Positions 1 to 8,563 of a stretch of 64,000 nt of DNA are shown piece after piece. A program made the position numbers and the translations under genes. The stretch spans positions 1-64,000 of the forward strand of contig NZ_ATTH01000001.1 of assembly GCF_000419585.1 (NCBI RefSeq), written 5' to 3'. The notes below the pieces were generated by a model, which was not told where the DNA came from, did no database searches, and saw only the letters and a program-made list of their open reading frames with translations. Within the stretch, counting starts at the first letter, position 1. Every line of letters starts with the position of its first letter. The stretch comes from Salisaeta longa DSM 21114 (GTDB taxonomy: Bacteria; Bacteroidota; Rhodothermia; Rhodothermales; Salinibacteraceae).

Positions 1-114
1 ACGCACGCCGCGGGCCGCGGGGGGCCAGTGGGCGACGGCGTCGTCAAACGTGGCATGCGCCTGTCGTTTGGTGAGCTGATGCAGTACGTGCTCGCGGAGC
101 GTTTGGGCGGGCAT
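1..114 (-). CDS. DinB-like protein, N-terminal part (cut by window edge)
   Basis: An open frame of 38 codons starts at an ATG at 114 and runs leftward off the window. It reads MPAQTLREHVLHQL, followed by AHATFDDAVAHWPPAARG. A short leading helix followed by an AH-x-FD-x-AV-x-x-x-PP-x-x-RG pattern is what I know from the start of small DinB-superfamily proteins, which form four-helix bundles and often bind a metal through histidines further downstream. The gene diverges from the NFACT gene at 223. The identification rests on the N-terminus only. Confidence 0.5.
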   Translation of the reverse strand, partial: MPAQTLREHVLHQLTKRQAHATFDDAVAHWPPAARGVR

Positions 115-222
115 AGGCAAGGGGGAAGCGGTGCAGGAAAGCCGTTGGGTGCGGGACCGATTCGCCGATCGGGTCGTTCCCCACGGCCCGCGCTGTACGC
201 TCCTCATCTGCCCCCGTTCTCG

Positions 223-1863
223 ATGCACGACAGCTTCTTTACCTTTGCAGCGCTGGTCCGCGAGTGGACAAACGACTTCGTGGGCGCCACCGTGCACGAT
301 GCGTACTCGCAGGTCAAAAACGAGTGCACGGTCGTGCTGGCGGCGGACGATACGCACTGGACGCTTCGCTGCTCGGTGCAGCAGCCCTTCATCTATCTGT
401 TTCGAACGGAGGGCTATCACAAGGCGCGCCGCAACGTGGCGTCCGTCTTTGCGGATGTGGTGGGTCGGGTGGTGGCCGATGTGCACATGGCGCCGCTCGA
501 CCGGATGTTGTTTATGGACTTTGCGGACGGCTCGCGGCTGCAGTGGCAACTGTTTGGCAGCCGGGCCAACATCTTCTGGGTGGTGGACGACACGGTGCAG
601 GCGGCCTTTCAGCGAAGCGAGGCGCTACGGGGCACCGCGCCGCCCACCCCGCGGCCCGCGCCCATGCCCACCACGCGTGCAGACTTCGAGGCGCGCTGGC
701 GCCCCAACCGCAACAAGACGCGGCAGGCGGTGCAATCGGCCGTGCCCCTCTTCGGACCGCTCCTGGCCCGCGAGACCCTGCACCGGGCCGGCGTGTCGAC
801 CGCCGACCCAGCGGACTGCTCGGCCGAGGAACGGGCGCGCCTGTTCGATGCCGCGCAAGCGATTCAGGCGGATCTGCAGACGCCGCAGCCCGTCATCTAC
901 GGCCCCGATCCGTTCCCGGCGGCGTTCGCCCTGTGTCCGTTGCAGCACCGCACCGACCCCAGCGCGCGCTTCGATACGGTCGACGCAGCGGTGGCCACCT
1001 ACGTGAAGCGAACGCTGGCCAAGCAGCACTTCCATCGCCTGTACGACCCGCTCCACGACGCCCTCACCGACGCCGCGGCCCACTACCAGCAGAGCGCCGA
1101 GCAGATGCTGGAGGCGCTCACAGCGCCCAGCCGCGCGGCCCGCTACGAGCACTGGGCGCACCTGCTCATGGCTCAGCCCGAGGAGGTGCCGCCGGGCGCC
1201 GAGGAGGGTGTGCTCCCCGATCTGTTTGCCGATGGCGCGCCCGTTACCATCCCCCTCGACCCGGCGCGCTCGCCCATCGAAAACGCCGAGCGGTATTACG
1301 ACAAGGCCCGCCGCACGCGCCGCTCGCGCGAGGAGGCCGAGGCCCGCCTGATGGAGACGCAGGCCCGCGCCGAGGCTGCTCAGGAGTTGCTGGAGGCCCT
1401 AAGGGACGTGTCGTCGCTCGACGGCATCAAGGCGTTCCGGGAGCAGCACGCTGACGCGCTGGCGCCCTTCGTGCAGCAAAAAGACGAGGCCATCGACGAC
1501 TTCCCGTTCCGGCGCTTCGACCTGGGGGACGGCTACGAGGTGTGGGTGGGCAAGAATGCGCGGCAGAATGACGACCTGACGTTTCACTGGGCGCAAAAAT
1601 ACGACCTGTGGATGCACGCGCGCGGCGTGCCCGGCTCGCACACCATCTTGCATGTGCCCAACCGCGACGCGCAGCCCGGCAAGCACCGCCTGCACACCGC
1701 CGCCCGCATTGCCGCCTACTACAGCAAGGCGCGGGGCAGCGGGGTGGTGCCGGTGATGGTCACCGAGCGGAAGTACGTCACGAGTCCGAAGGGGAGCGCG
1801 CCCGGTGCGGTGCGCGTGCAGCGCGAGGATGTGCTGTTGGTGGAGCCGGGGCTTCCGTCCTAA
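223..1863 (+). CDS. NFACT family protein (Rqc2/FbpA-like, ribosome quality control)
   Basis: This cytosolic protein of 546 residues has the NFACT layout: an N-terminal NFACT-N domain beginning [15 protein letters not shown], a central helical or coiled-coil part with an Arg/Glu-rich segment around residues 350-410, and a C-terminal NFACT-R (DUF814) domain with [11 protein letters not shown] and [12 protein letters not shown]. Bacterial members (RqcH/FbpA) bind obstructed 50S subunits and direct alanine tailing of stalled peptides. I chose the ATG at 223 because family homology begins there; the frame stays open upstream to 28 without homology. It is followed after about 75 bases by the ars genes and is unlikely to be functionally tied to them. 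Confidence 0.85.
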   Translation: MHDSFFTFAALVREWTNDFVGATVHDAYSQVKNECTVVLAADDTHWTLRCSVQQPFIYLFRTEGYHKARRNVASVFADVVGRVVADVHMAPLDRMLFMDFADGSRLQWQLFGSRANIFWVVDDTVQAAFQRSEALRGTAPPTPRPAPMPTTRADFEARWRPNRNKTRQAVQSAVPLFGPLLARETLHRAGVSTADPADCSAEERARLFDAAQAIQADLQTPQPVIYGPDPFPAAFALCPLQHRTDPSARFDTVDAAVATYVKRTLAKQHFHRLYDPLHDALTDAAAHYQQSAEQMLEALTAPSRAARYEHWAHLLMAQPEEVPPGAEEGVLPDLFADGAPVTIPLDPARSPIENAERYYDKARRTRRSREEAEARLMETQARAEAAQELLEALRDVSSLDGIKAFREQHADALAPFVQQKDEAIDDFPFRRFDLGDGYEVWVGKNARQNDDLTFHWAQKYDLWMHARGVPGSHTILHVPNRDAQPGKHRLHTAARIAAYYSKARGSGVVPVMVTERKYVTSPKGSAPGAVRVQREDVLLVEPGLPS

Positions 1864-1916
1864 TGTGGGCTGCGGAACCCATTTGTGGCCCACAACTACA
1901 ATCCGTCGGTGCTTTA

Positions 1917-1932
1917 ATCGATCATCGTCGAT
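1917..1932 (+). promoter_or_regulatory. Putative ArsR operator in front of arsR
   Basis: The 16-mer ATCGATCATCGTCGAT has perfect 5-bp inverted arms (ATCGA/TCGAT). It ends 5 bases before the arsR start codon. A 14/16 identical copy sits at exactly the same distance from the arsM start (2795-2810). Autoregulation by ArsR through short inverted repeats is usual for the family. A 13-bp palindrome TTGTGGCCCACAA at 1883-1895 is an alternative or additional site. Confidence 0.5.
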
Positions 1933-1937
1933 ATATC

Positions 1938-2309
1938 ATGGCAACCCTTAGGCGGAATAAATCCGATCAGTTTGATGCGGCGCACGCGGCGCTCTCGGAG
2001 CGTACCAAAGCGCTCACCCACCCGGCCCGGCTGGCGATCCTGCAGGTGCTGGCGCAGCGCGAAACCTGCATTTGTGGCGATCTGGTCGATGAACTACCGC
2101 TGGCGCAATCGACGGTGTCGAACCATCTGAAGGTGCTGCGCGACGCGGGCCTCGTGCAGGGCACCATCGACGGCCCGCGGGTGTGCTATTGCATAGACCC
2201 CGAGGGCCTACGCGCGCTCCATGAGCAATGGACGGCCTTCGTACAGCCGCTGCTGAACGGCCCTGCGGTGCAGTCGTCTTCGAAGGCTTCGACCACCGAC
2301 TGCTGTTAA
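1938..2309 (+). CDS. arsR: ArsR-family metalloid-responsive repressor
   Basis: This is a winged helix-turn-helix repressor of 123 residues. It shows the ArsR core: [13 protein letters not shown], then [20 protein letters not shown], then [12 protein letters not shown]. The CxC pair in ETCIC lies where ArsR proteins bind As(III), and further cysteines follow (VCYC and a terminal CC). It is expected to dissociate from DNA when As(III) binds. It is the first gene of arsR-arsC-arsM-acr3, and the next gene starts 3 bases after its stop. I chose the ATG at 1938, next to an inverted repeat, over in-frame upstream starts that would overlap the NFACT gene. Confidence 0.88.
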   Translation: MATLRRNKSDQFDAAHAALSERTKALTHPARLAILQVLAQRETCICGDLVDELPLAQSTVSNHLKVLRDAGLVQGTIDGPRVCYCIDPEGLRALHEQWTAFVQPLLNGPAVQSSSKASTTDCC

Positions 2310-2312
2310 CCT

Positions 2313-2741
2313 GTGCCTGATGATCGCCCCCACGTGCTGTTTGTATGCACGCACAACGCGGCCCGCTCGCAAATGGCCGAAGGATGGATGCGCCACCACC
2401 ACGGCAACCGCGTTCGCGTGTCCAGCGCGGGCGTTGAGCGGAGCTACGTGCGCCCGCATGCCATCGCCGTCATGAAAGAAGTGGGCATCGACATCTCGGC
2501 GCATGCCTCCAAGCATGTTGACGACCTCGACGAGCCGTTTGATTACGTGATCACGGTGTGCGACCATGCCCGCGAGGTGTGTCCGTATGTACCGGCACGC
2601 GTGAAGAACCTGCACCACAGCTTTCCCGACCCGTCGGCAGCGACCGGAACTGAGGCAGACCAGCAGGCCGTCTTTCGGGCCGTGCGGGATGCGATAGGCG
2701 CATGGATTGATGAACGTCTCATCCCGCAACTGCAGGAATAG
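2313..2741 (+). CDS. arsC: Arsenate reductase, thioredoxin-coupled (LMW-PTP fold)
   Basis: This 142-residue enzyme reduces As(V) to As(III) in the cytosol. The P-loop VCTHNAARS carries nucleophile Cys12, and a second pair, Cys83 and Cys90 (TVCDHAREVC), matches the Cys10/Cys82/Cys89 relay of thioredoxin-dependent ArsC. That pattern separates it from plain tyrosine phosphatases. It starts at a GTG 3 bases after the arsR stop, so it is probably translated from the same mRNA. Its product As(III) is the substrate of both ArsM and Acr3 encoded just downstream. Confidence 0.9.
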   Translation: MPDDRPHVLFVCTHNAARSQMAEGWMRHHHGNRVRVSSAGVERSYVRPHAIAVMKEVGIDISAHASKHVDDLDEPFDYVITVCDHAREVCPYVPARVKNLHHSFPDPSAATGTEADQQAVFRAVRDAIGAWIDERLIPQLQE

Positions 2742-2794
2742 TGCGTTGCCGAAGGTATGGCCACAGGCCATTCCAAAATCATTTTTCCTCTTTC

Positions 2795-2810
2795 ATCGAA
2801 CATCGTAGAT
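2795..2810 (+). promoter_or_regulatory. Putative second ArsR operator in front of arsM
   Basis: The 16-mer ATCGAACATCGTAGAT differs from the arsR-proximal site at only two positions. Like that site it ends exactly 5 bases before a start codon (2816). This suggests that arsM has its own ArsR-controlled promoter inside the operon. The preceding stretch 2773-2794 is AT-rich, which would suit a promoter. Confidence 0.45.
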
Positions 2811-2815
2811 AAACC

Positions 2816-3661
2816 ATGAATGACAAACAACAGTCATTAACGGATTACGCAGATGACCCCGCAGCCCTTCGTGAAGCGGTGCGGGCCAAGTACCAGTCCA
2901 TTGCAGAGGCAGCAGGAACGTCCGAGGAGTCATCATGCTGCGGCCCCACGTCGTGTTGCGGCCCCACAGATGCCGATGTACCGGTGAACATGATTGGTGC
3001 ATCGTATGCCGAGATAGAGGGACACGTAGCGGCGGCCGACTTGAACCTGGGCTGCGGCGTGCCCACCGATGCGGCCCAGCTGCAGACCGGCGACACCGTA
3101 GTGGATTTGGGCGCGGGTGCGGGGAACGATGCCTTCGTTGCGCGTCATGAAGTGGGGCCTTCCGGCGAGGTGATCGGGGTGGATTTTGCCCCTGCCATGG
3201 TGCAAAAGGCGCGGCGTAATGCCGAAACGCTCGGCGTTACGAACGTGCGCTTCGTCGAGGGCCCCATTGAAGCCCTTCCGCTTGCGGACGGCATTGCAGA
3301 CGTGGTGCTTTCCAACTGCGTGCTCAACCTTGTACCAGAGAAGGCCAAAGCATTTGCAGAGATTCACCGCATCCTGCGCGTCGGCGGCCACTTCTGCGTG
3401 TCAGACATCGTCACGCGCGGCGCGTTACCCCCGGCTGTACGTCGCTCGGCCGACCTCTATGCCGGATGCGTCGCGGGAGCCATTGCGCAGCCCGACTACC
3501 TTGCGCACATCGAAGCGGCTGGGTTCACGGACGTTACGGTGGTTGCGGAGCGCACCATCAACCTCCCCGATACGCTTATCTCCGAGGCCGCATCAAGTGC
3601 GTCCGCAGCATCGCTGCACGATGTGCTGTGGAGCATTACGGTTCGCGGCGTCAAGGCGTAA
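2816..3661 (+). CDS. arsM: Arsenite methyltransferase
   Basis: This 281-residue class I SAM-dependent methyltransferase converts As(III) to methylated arsenicals. The SAM site [11 protein letters not shown] is at about residues 97-107. The conserved arsenic-binding cysteines are present: Cys80 (LNLGCGVP), Cys168 (SNCVLN) and Cys218 (YAGCVAG). The N-terminal part carries a doubled vicinal pair, [10 protein letters not shown], at residues 41-50. The gene lies 74 bases after arsC, behind an operator-like site, and is followed by acr3. Confidence 0.9.
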   Translation: MNDKQQSLTDYADDPAALREAVRAKYQSIAEAAGTSEESSCCGPTSCCGPTDADVPVNMIGASYAEIEGHVAAADLNLGCGVPTDAAQLQTGDTVVDLGAGAGNDAFVARHEVGPSGEVIGVDFAPAMVQKARRNAETLGVTNVRFVEGPIEALPLADGIADVVLSNCVLNLVPEKAKAFAEIHRILRVGGHFCVSDIVTRGALPPAVRRSADLYAGCVAGAIAQPDYLAHIEAAGFTDVTVVAERTINLPDTLISEAASSASAASLHDVLWSITVRGVKA

Positions 3662-3708
3662 TCCCAGGCAGAGGGCCTGTCGTCTGCATTTCATTCGCCT
3701 ATTTCCGT

Positions 3709-4863
3709 ATGTCTTCTACTGCTTCATCGGCGGCTGTATCGCAGCAAATGGCACCCCTCGATCGGTACCTCACGGTATGGATTTTTGTGGCGATGGGCGT
3801 GGGCGTGGCGCTTGGCACCTTCTGGCCGGGGCTGCCCACGTCCATCAATCAACTGCGTGTTGGCACAACCAACGTGCCGCTGGCCATTGGCCTTATTCTG
3901 ATGATGTATCCACCGCTGGCCAAGGTGAAGTACCAGGCGCTGCCGCACGTTTTTCGAAACGGAGAGGTCCTTGCGCTTTCGCTGCTTCAGAACTGGGTGA
4001 TCGGGCCGGTGCTCATGTTCGCGCTGGCCGTCACGTTTCTTGCCGATTTGCCGGCCTACATGACGGGACTGATTTTAGTGGGGCTGGCGCGATGCATTGC
4101 CATGGTGTTGGTGTGGAACGAGTTGGCCGACGGAAGTAACGCGTACGCCGCTGGCCTTGTAGCCCTCAATAGCGTCTTTCAGGTTGTCTTTTACGGCGTA
4201 TACGCCTGGGTTTTCATCACCGTATTGCCGCCGCTGCTGGGCATTGAAGGCGCGACGGTCGACATCACCATTGGCGAGACCTTCCGCAGCGTGATGCTGT
4301 ACCTGGGCGTGCCCTTTGCTGCCGGCATGCTGAGCCGTTGGCTGCTGCCCCGGTGGAAAAGTACGGAGTGGTACGAAACGGTTTTCCTTCCGTCAATCAG
4401 TCCCCTCACACTCATCGCACTGCTCGCCACAATTGTGCTCATGTTCAGCCTGAAAGGCGACATGATTGTGTCTGTGCCGCTGGATGTTATGCGCATCGCC
4501 CTTCCCCTCACCATCTACTTTGTGGTGATGTTTGGCGTGAGTTTGTGGATGGCCTACGCGCTGGGCGCCGACTATTCGAAATCGGCCACCTTAGCGTTTA
4601 CCGCTTCGGGTAACAACTTTGAGCTGGCCATTGCCGTGGCCATCAGTGTATTCGGGCTGAACTCCGGCCAGGCGTTTGCAGCGGTTATCGGTCCGCTTAT
4701 TGAGGTGCCGGTGCTGATTGGATTGGTGCACGTGGCACGGTGGGCACGACGCAGGTACTTTGGGGCAGGGGCCGATGGCACCATCCCGCAGCCGGCCGAG
4801 AATCTTACGTGTGATACCACGACGGCGGTGCAGCGCGCTGTTCAAGCGCGTTCAGAGGCGTAG
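3709..4863 (+). CDS. acr3: Arsenite efflux transporter Acr3
   Basis: This inner-membrane As(OH)3 exporter has 384 residues and about ten hydrophobic helices. It contains the family signature [18 protein letters not shown] with the conserved transport cysteine, and later [18 protein letters not shown]. The length fits bacterial Acr3 and not ArsB. I chose the ATG at 3709, 47 bases after arsM; the frame is open upstream, but that part overlaps arsM. The gene completes a reduce-methylate-export arsenic pathway. Confidence 0.9.
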   Translation: MSSTASSAAVSQQMAPLDRYLTVWIFVAMGVGVALGTFWPGLPTSINQLRVGTTNVPLAIGLILMMYPPLAKVKYQALPHVFRNGEVLALSLLQNWVIGPVLMFALAVTFLADLPAYMTGLILVGLARCIAMVLVWNELADGSNAYAAGLVALNSVFQVVFYGVYAWVFITVLPPLLGIEGATVDITIGETFRSVMLYLGVPFAAGMLSRWLLPRWKSTEWYETVFLPSISPLTLIALLATIVLMFSLKGDMIVSVPLDVMRIALPLTIYFVVMFGVSLWMAYALGADYSKSATLAFTASGNNFELAIAVAISVFGLNSGQAFAAVIGPLIEVPVLIGLVHVARWARRRYFGAGADGTIPQPAENLTCDTTTAVQRAVQARSEA

Positions 4864-4955
4864 CGTGCGCTACGGCCCGGCGGGTCCTGTATGAGGCGGC
4901 AGCGCATGAACGAGCCCGCACGGCACGTTCTGGCCCCGCGTCAACCGTCGAGGGC

Positions 4956-6338
4956 CTACAGGTAGAAGAATTGCGCGACGAAGAAGTACAGCGTGAGCCC
5001 GATGATGTCGTTGAGAGTTGTTACAAACGGCCCCATGGCGCTGGCTGGGTCAACCCCGAATTTCTTCAAGACAAACGGAATGAGTGCGCCGTTCGTGGTA
5101 GCTACCAGGCTCACCAGAAGCATGGTGAGGCCGATGGTGAGCATCAGCCGCTGCACATTACCCATGTTGAAAAGAAACACGCCGCCGCACAAAATTGAGG
5201 CAATGACCAGCCCGTTGAGCAGCGCCACGGCCATTTCTTTGGTGATGCGCGGCAGGATGTCGCCCATCCACAGCCGGCCCGAGCTGAGGCCCTGCACAGC
5301 GATGGCCGCGCTTTGCACCGCCGCATTGCCGCCCATGGCCGTAACAACGGGGATAAACGTGGCGAGCACCACGGCTTGCTGCAGCTGCACCTCGAACGAG
5401 TGAATGACGGTGCCGGAAAGGGCCGACCCCAAAAGGCCAATGAGCAGCCACGGGAGGCGGCCCTGGCTCACGCGAAAGACCGAGTCGCGCGTGCCCTCGT
5501 CGCCGGTGAGGCCGCTCATGATCTGGATGTCCTCTTCCGCCTCATCGCGGATCACATCCACGACGTCGTCGATGGTTATGCGGCCCATCAGGCGGCCGCG
5601 CTCGTCGAGCACGGGAAGCGACACGAGGTCGTAGCGCTGCACCACGCGGGCCACTTCCTCCTGATCGATGTCGGTGGTTACCGAGATGAAGTTCGGCTCC
5701 ATGAGGCTGCTCACGAGCCGGTCGGCGGGGGCCAGCAGCAGATCTTTGAGCGACACCACGCCCAGCAGCACGCCATCGGCATCCACCACGAAGGCCGCGT
5801 ACATCTCGTCGACGTCGGGGGCCTGCGCGCGCACCGCTTCGGTCACCTCGGCAAGGGTCCAGGTAGGAGGCACGGCCACAAACTCGCGAGCCATGAGGCC
5901 GCCCGCCGTTTCGGGGCCGTAGTCCAGCAGCTCGGTGAGGTCGTCGGTGTCCTCCAGGGCGGGCAGCACGCGCAGCGCCACCTCGTCGGGCAGCTCGGCC
6001 AGCAGGTCGGCCGCATCGTCAGTGTCCAGCGCATCGAGCAGGTCGGTGAGCGCCGGCTCGTCAATCTCGTGCAGCAGAAAGCGCCGTAGGTCTTCTTCCA
6101 GCTCGGTGAGCGTGTCGCTGGCTTGGGTAGGCGGCAGCCAGGAAAACAGGCGCTGGGCCACGTCGCGCGGCACGTGCCGCAGCAGCAACGCCAGGTCGGC
6201 CGGATACAGGTCGGCGGCCAGGTTGCGCACCATGCCCTCCTGGTCGTTGCGTACCAGGGCGGCAATGTCATCGACGAGGGCTTCGTCCACTTCAAGAAGC
6301 CCGCCGGGACGGGTGGTGGTCGGGGCGCCGTTGGTCAT
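4956..6338 (-). CDS. mgtE: Magnesium transporter MgtE
   Basis: A 460-residue Mg2+ channel/transporter. It shows the usual order: an N-terminal acidic helical domain (residues 1-125, with LEDTDDLTELLDYGPETAGGL), two CBS domains (about 130-250), a connecting helix, then five transmembrane helices from about residue 285 to the end. The cytosolic domains close the pore when Mg2+ is high. It follows rsmA on the same strand with a 6-base gap, so the two are probably co-transcribed. The first M-T-N codons and the absence of a longer homologous lead support this start. Confidence 0.9.
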   Translation of the reverse strand: MTNGAPTTTRPGGLLEVDEALVDDIAALVRNDQEGMVRNLAADLYPADLALLLRHVPRDVAQRLFSWLPPTQASDTLTELEEDLRRFLLHEIDEPALTDLLDALDTDDAADLLAELPDEVALRVLPALEDTDDLTELLDYGPETAGGLMAREFVAVPPTWTLAEVTEAVRAQAPDVDEMYAAFVVDADGVLLGVVSLKDLLLAPADRLVSSLMEPNFISVTTDIDQEEVARVVQRYDLVSLPVLDERGRLMGRITIDDVVDVIRDEAEEDIQIMSGLTGDEGTRDSVFRVSQGRLPWLLIGLLGSALSGTVIHSFEVQLQQAVVLATFIPVVTAMGGNAAVQSAAIAVQGLSSGRLWMGDILPRITKEMAVALLNGLVIASILCGGVFLFNMGNVQRLMLTIGLTMLLVSLVATTNGALIPFVLKKFGVDPASAMGPFVTTLNDIIGLTLYFFVAQFFYL

Positions 6339-6344
6339 GAGCGA

Positions 6345-7139
6345 TTACGCCGTGTGAGAGTTCAGATAGCGCGCGAGGGTGGCAAACTCGTCGGGCGTGA
6401 GGGCTTCGGCGCGGCGGCGGCCCCAGTCGTTGGGCAGCGTTAGGCCGCGATCTTTGGTCCAGGCGTGCAGGCTGTTGCGCAGCATCTTGCGGCGCTGGTT
6501 AAACGCGGCGCGCACCACCGGCCGCACGTCGTCGAGCGTAAGATCGGGCGGACGGGCGTCGCTGTCAAATCGGATGTGCACCGCCGCACTGGTGATGTCG
6601 GGCTGCGGGTAGAAGACGTGCCGCGAGATGGTAAACGCCTCGGTCGGGGTTGCAAAAAGCTGCACGAGCACGCTCAAAATGCCGTAGGCCTTGGTGCGGG
6701 GCGCGGCCACGAGGCGGTCGGCCACGGCTTTTTGCATCGTGAGCACCGCTTCGGCCACGGCACCCTCGGCCTCCAGCAATGCAAACAGCAGCTCCGAGGT
6801 GAGGTAGTAGGGCGTGTTGCTAATGATGTGCAAGGGGGCCCCCGCTTCGGCGGCCAGGGCCTCCCAGGGCGTCTCGCGCAAATCCTCCTGGCGGATGGGC
6901 AGGTCGGGGAGCTTCTCGCGGAGGACGGCGACGGCGCGTTCGTCGATCTCGATGGCGGTAAACTGCGGATAGCGGGCGGCGAGGCCCTCGGTGAGCGCGC
7001 CCGTCCCGGCACCCACTTCTACCACAGGATCCTCGGGCGCAGCCTGCAGCGTGTCAATCAGCTTGCGGATGGTGTTGGGGTCGCGCATGAAGTTCTGCCC
7101 GAGGCTTTGCTTCGGGCGAAACGGAACACGGCGCGACAT
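6345..7139 (-). CDS. rsmA: 16S rRNA dimethyladenosine transferase
   Basis: RsmA/KsgA dimethylates two adjacent adenines in helix 45 of 16S rRNA during 30S maturation. The 264-residue protein begins MSRRVPFRPKQSLGQNFMRD, and the KQSLGQNF motif is diagnostic. SAM-binding VEVGAGTGALTEG follows, then the catalytic NTPYYLTS (NLPY-type motif IV). I preferred the ATG at 7139 because homology begins there; an ATG 27 bases further upstream is in frame. mgtE follows 6 bases after its stop. Confidence 0.92.
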   Translation of the reverse strand: MSRRVPFRPKQSLGQNFMRDPNTIRKLIDTLQAAPEDPVVEVGAGTGALTEGLAARYPQFTAIEIDERAVAVLREKLPDLPIRQEDLRETPWEALAAEAGAPLHIISNTPYYLTSELLFALLEAEGAVAEAVLTMQKAVADRLVAAPRTKAYGILSVLVQLFATPTEAFTISRHVFYPQPDITSAAVHIRFDSDARPPDLTLDDVRPVVRAAFNQRRKMLRNSLHAWTKDRGLTLPNDWGRRRAEALTPDEFATLARYLNSHTA

Positions 7140-7180
7140 AGGCACGGGGCAGTAGAATGAGCACAAGCAGCGGAGGCTAT

Positions 7181-7342
7181 GAACCTGTTTTAATGGCGCC
7201 GCAGACGGCGAGCGCGAGCAACGATGGTGCGAAAATCGCCCTCCGGTCGCAGTTTGTAGTGGGGCTACGGTCCACGACCAGGGGGCGCTTGGGAGTCCAC
7301 CGGGGCCGCGCGGAGCCCAGACGCATGAATTAAAACAGATTC
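7181..7342. repeat. Intergenic segment bounded by a 14-bp inverted repeat
   Basis: Bases 7181-7194 (GAACCTGTTTTAAT) and 7329-7342 (ATTAAAACAGATTC) are inverted copies with one mismatch, 134 bases apart. They lie in the gap between the VWA gene and rsmA. The AT-rich arms stand out against the GC-rich interior. I found no open frame inside. It could be a long hairpin RNA or the remnant of a small mobile element; I saw no target duplication. Confidence 0.4.
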
Positions 7343-7352
7343 TACAACCAGC

Positions 7353-8465
7353 TTACCGCACGTTTTTGCGGCGGTTGCGTACATAATCCTCGAAGAGGAA
7401 CGAGCCCAGGTCGTTGAGGTCGGCGTAGTAGGCGCGGCCGCGGTTGGCCTCGGTGAGCTCGCGCACAAAGTTTTGCAGGTACGGATCGCGCGCAATCATG
7501 AACGTGGTGATGGTGATGCCCTCGCGCCGGCAGGCCACGCCCTCGTCGAGCACCTTGTTTACGATGCGCCGGTCGAGCCCGTAGGCATTCCGGTACATGC
7601 GGCCGTCCTCAAAATGGCAGCTGGGCTTGCCATCGGTGATCATGAAGATTTGCTTGTTCTGGTTTTTGCGGCGGTGTAGCAGGTCGCGGGCACGCTGCAG
7701 CCCGGCGCGCGTGTTGGTGTAGTAGGGCCCCACGTTCAGGTACGGCAGCTCCTTTACGGAAACCTCCCATGCGTCATTGCCAAAGGCCACAATGTCGAGC
7801 GTGTCTTTGGGGTACTCCGTCATGATGAGTTCGGAGAGGGCGAGGGCCGTTTTGCGGGCCGGCGTGATGCGGTCTTCGCCGTAGAGCACCATCGAGTGCG
7901 ACAGGTCGATCATCAAGACGGTGGCTACCGTGGCCTGGTGGTTGGTTTGGTGCACGCGCAGGTCATCTTCGCGCATCGTCCAGTCGCGGGCGCCGCCGGA
8001 GCGCCGTAGCGCGTTGTGCACGGTGCCGGTTACATCGAGGTGCGTGAGGTCGTCGCCAAACTGCCAGCGGCGCGTCTCGGGCAGGCGATCGGTGCCGCGG
8101 CCGGCGTGGGGCGTGTCGTGGTTGCCCCGGCCGTTTTTCTTCAGGTCATGAAAGATTTCGTCGAGGGCCGCCTGGCGAAGCGACCGCTCGGTGCGCGCGG
8201 TAATCTCGATGCGCTGGCCCTCGCCATCGGCCTCATCGCGCAGGTAGCCGCGCTTCTTCAGCTCCTCGATGAAGTCGTCAAGGTCCATGTCGGCCCCGTC
8301 GGTGAGGCCGTACTTGGCATCGAGCTGCCGCATCCAATCGAGCGCCTCCTCGGCGTCGCCCGCGGTGTGCTGCAGCAGCTTTTGAAAGAGATCGAACAGT
8401 TGATCAAAGACCGGCCCGGCGGTGCCGTGGCGGGCCGGGTCCCACTCGGTGTAGTGTAGGCGCAT
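7353..8465 (-). CDS. VWA-domain protein (CoxE/ChlD-like)
   Basis: This is a 370-residue soluble protein. The C-terminal half is a von Willebrand A domain with a complete MIDAS start, Asp187-x-Ser189-x-Ser191 (MIDLSHSM), and a later MITDGKPS. The N-terminal half is helical and charged, with EITARTERSLRQAALDEIF. In the family such proteins usually work with a MoxR or Mg-chelatase-type AAA+ ATPase as metal-dependent adaptors. No such ATPase is visible here, so the partner and the function remain unknown. Confidence 0.75.
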   Translation of the reverse strand: MRLHYTEWDPARHGTAGPVFDQLFDLFQKLLQHTAGDAEEALDWMRQLDAKYGLTDGADMDLDDFIEELKKRGYLRDEADGEGQRIEITARTERSLRQAALDEIFHDLKKNGRGNHDTPHAGRGTDRLPETRRWQFGDDLTHLDVTGTVHNALRRSGGARDWTMREDDLRVHQTNHQATVATVLMIDLSHSMVLYGEDRITPARKTALALSELIMTEYPKDTLDIVAFGNDAWEVSVKELPYLNVGPYYTNTRAGLQRARDLLHRRKNQNKQIFMITDGKPSCHFEDGRMYRNAYGLDRRIVNKVLDEGVACRREGITITTFMIARDPYLQNFVRELTEANRGRAYYADLNDLGSFLFEDYVRNRRKNVR

Positions 8466-8563
8466 GGCGCAGCCCGTGCTTCAGGGAAAGGACATCACAC
8501 ATGCGGTACGCCGCGTGCGCACCGGATGTTTGTCCAAAAGTCGGAAGGGAATAGCGCGCGTGC

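Noticed and set aside
4861-4872. TAGCGTGCGCTA palindrome at the acr3 stop as a terminator
   Set aside because: Only a 5-bp stem with a 2-base loop and no T-run.
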